The position numbers were made by a program, and so were the translations under genes. Below, piece after piece: positions 14,306 to 14,504 of a stretch of 14,504 nt of DNA (position 1 is the stretch's first letter; each line of letters begins with the position of its first letter). Source of the DNA: Deltaproteobacteria bacterium UBA2385. GTDB lineage: Bacteria > Myxococcota_A > UBA796 > UBA2385. The notes beneath the pieces were generated by a model. The model was given only the letters and a program-made list of their open reading frames with translations. It had not been told where the DNA came from and did not search any database. The DNA lies in the NCBI GenBank assembly GCA_002343455.1, contig DDSR01000430.1:6113-20616 (forward strand), given 5' to 3'.

Positions 14306-14504
14306 TACCGAATGGCGGCGGTCCTGAGACCCAGGATCGCCGCCATCATCGGTTTCGGGATCGGCCGAAAGTGCAAGTAGATCGAAGGGCTTACGCCATG
14401 TCACGGACAGGGCTCCCTCGGCCAAAGTGGAGTTTGAGAAGAGCACGTCCAGCAAACGGCGCTGTTCGCGTGGCTCCCGCGAGATCATCAGGTCGTAGGC
14501 GCGG
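14294..14504 (-). CDS. C-terminal part of a serine recombinase-like protein, cut by right edge
   Basis: Translation from the window edge (frame also containing Met at 14488) gives 69 residues to a TAG at 14294. The segment EQRRLLDVLFSNSTLAEGAL followed by SVTWRKPFDLLA resembles the extreme C-terminus of large serine recombinases of the resolvase/recombinase family (LL...V.SN.....G.L....R.PFDLL). The catalytic and zinc-ribbon parts lie beyond the window. Codon use differs sharply from all other genes here: CTA, CTT, TCA, ACT, GCA, ACA and GAA appear in a short stretch, and GC is visibly lower, a sign of foreign origin. The last four residues and stop are encoded by the complement of the tRNA-Pro 3' end. 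The tail after PFDLLALS is unconserved and may have been created at the junction. The family call is from pattern memory only. Confidence 0.68.
   Translation of the reverse strand, partial: RAYDLMISREPREQRRLLDVLFSNSTLAEGALSVTWRKPFDLLALSADPETDDGGDPGSQDRRHSVWSG
14295..14305. other. Possible attachment-site boundary at the tRNA-Pro 3' end
   Basis: tRNA 3' ends are common integration sites, and a recombinase gene with foreign codon use abuts and overlaps this one while all genes to the left look native. The second attachment copy would lie outside the window, so the site is inferred, not seen. Confidence 0.35.
14312..14346. terminator. 14-bp stem-loop downstream of tRNA-Pro
   Basis: ATGGCGGCG (14312-14320) pairs with CGCCGCCAT (14338-14346), continued by a G-T pair (14321/14337) and TCCT/AGGA, leaving a 7-nt loop (14326-14332). 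It is well placed, 6 nt after the tRNA CCA, to end or process the tRNA transcript. It also lies inside the recombinase C-terminal codons, so it could act on both strands. No T-tract is present. Confidence 0.55.

Noticed and set aside
1..14504. Search by eye for CRISPR arrays, tandem repeats, toxin-antitoxin pairs and complete insertion sequences
   Set aside because: No regularly spaced repeats or paired terminal inverted repeats were noticed, and no gene pair has toxin-antitoxin features.

Overview
The window is 14.5 kb of very GC-rich DNA with strongly G/C-biased third codon positions. A secreted protein ends in a C-G-C / hydrophobic helix / RRRR tail of the MYXO-CTERM type, and a second has a C-terminal Asp-Thr-Gly-Ser linker of the kind that precedes such tails. 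These traits, together with large cyclase-ATPase-TPR and TPR-kinase regulators, point to a myxobacterium-like member of the Myxococcota. That assignment is inference from traits; no marker gene was compared.

Layout from left to right. (1) Minus strand, 2420-1: a ten-helix DMT-like membrane protein is followed, through a 4-bp ATGA overlap, by an exported peptidoglycan-recognition-type amidase cut by the left edge. The membrane protein's ribosome-binding site lies in an 8-bp inverted repeat next to a perfect 12-bp palindrome. (2) Plus strand, 2587-3789: a condensation/acyltransferase-fold protein (HHxxxDG) whose 3' end overlaps the next, convergent gene by 20 bp. (3) Minus strand, 7336-3770: a LysR regulator, a nitronate monooxygenase-like flavoprotein (ATGA overlap) and a soluble TPR histidine kinase (16-bp gap), probably one operon. 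A DoxX-like membrane protein is divergent from the LysR gene. (4) Minus strand, 10651-7829: a 940-residue cyclase-like / NB-ARC (STAND) ATPase / TPR regulator whose cyclase domain lacks two catalytic positions. (5) Plus strand, 10691-14179: a secreted HExxH metalloprotease, a small acidic unknown protein (ATGA overlap), ribulose-phosphate 3-epimerase and a DUF3095 protein. (6) 14229-14305: tRNA-Pro(CGG). A recombinase gene with different codon use enters from the right edge on the minus strand and ends inside the tRNA 3' end, which marks a likely mobile-element junction.

Functional themes are cell-envelope and secreted enzymes (amidase, protease), intracellular signalling (TPR kinase, cyclase-ATPase-TPR, DUF3095) and a redox-type LysR/flavoprotein/DoxX locus. 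Only rpe is plainly central metabolism. No CRISPR array, rRNA or complete insertion sequence is visible. No gap between genes exceeds 170 bp; the gaps are described individually. I see no clear multi-gene defence or biosynthetic system. The most promising points are the putative RBS-sequestering hairpin, the recombinase/tRNA junction and the degenerate cyclase-STAND protein.
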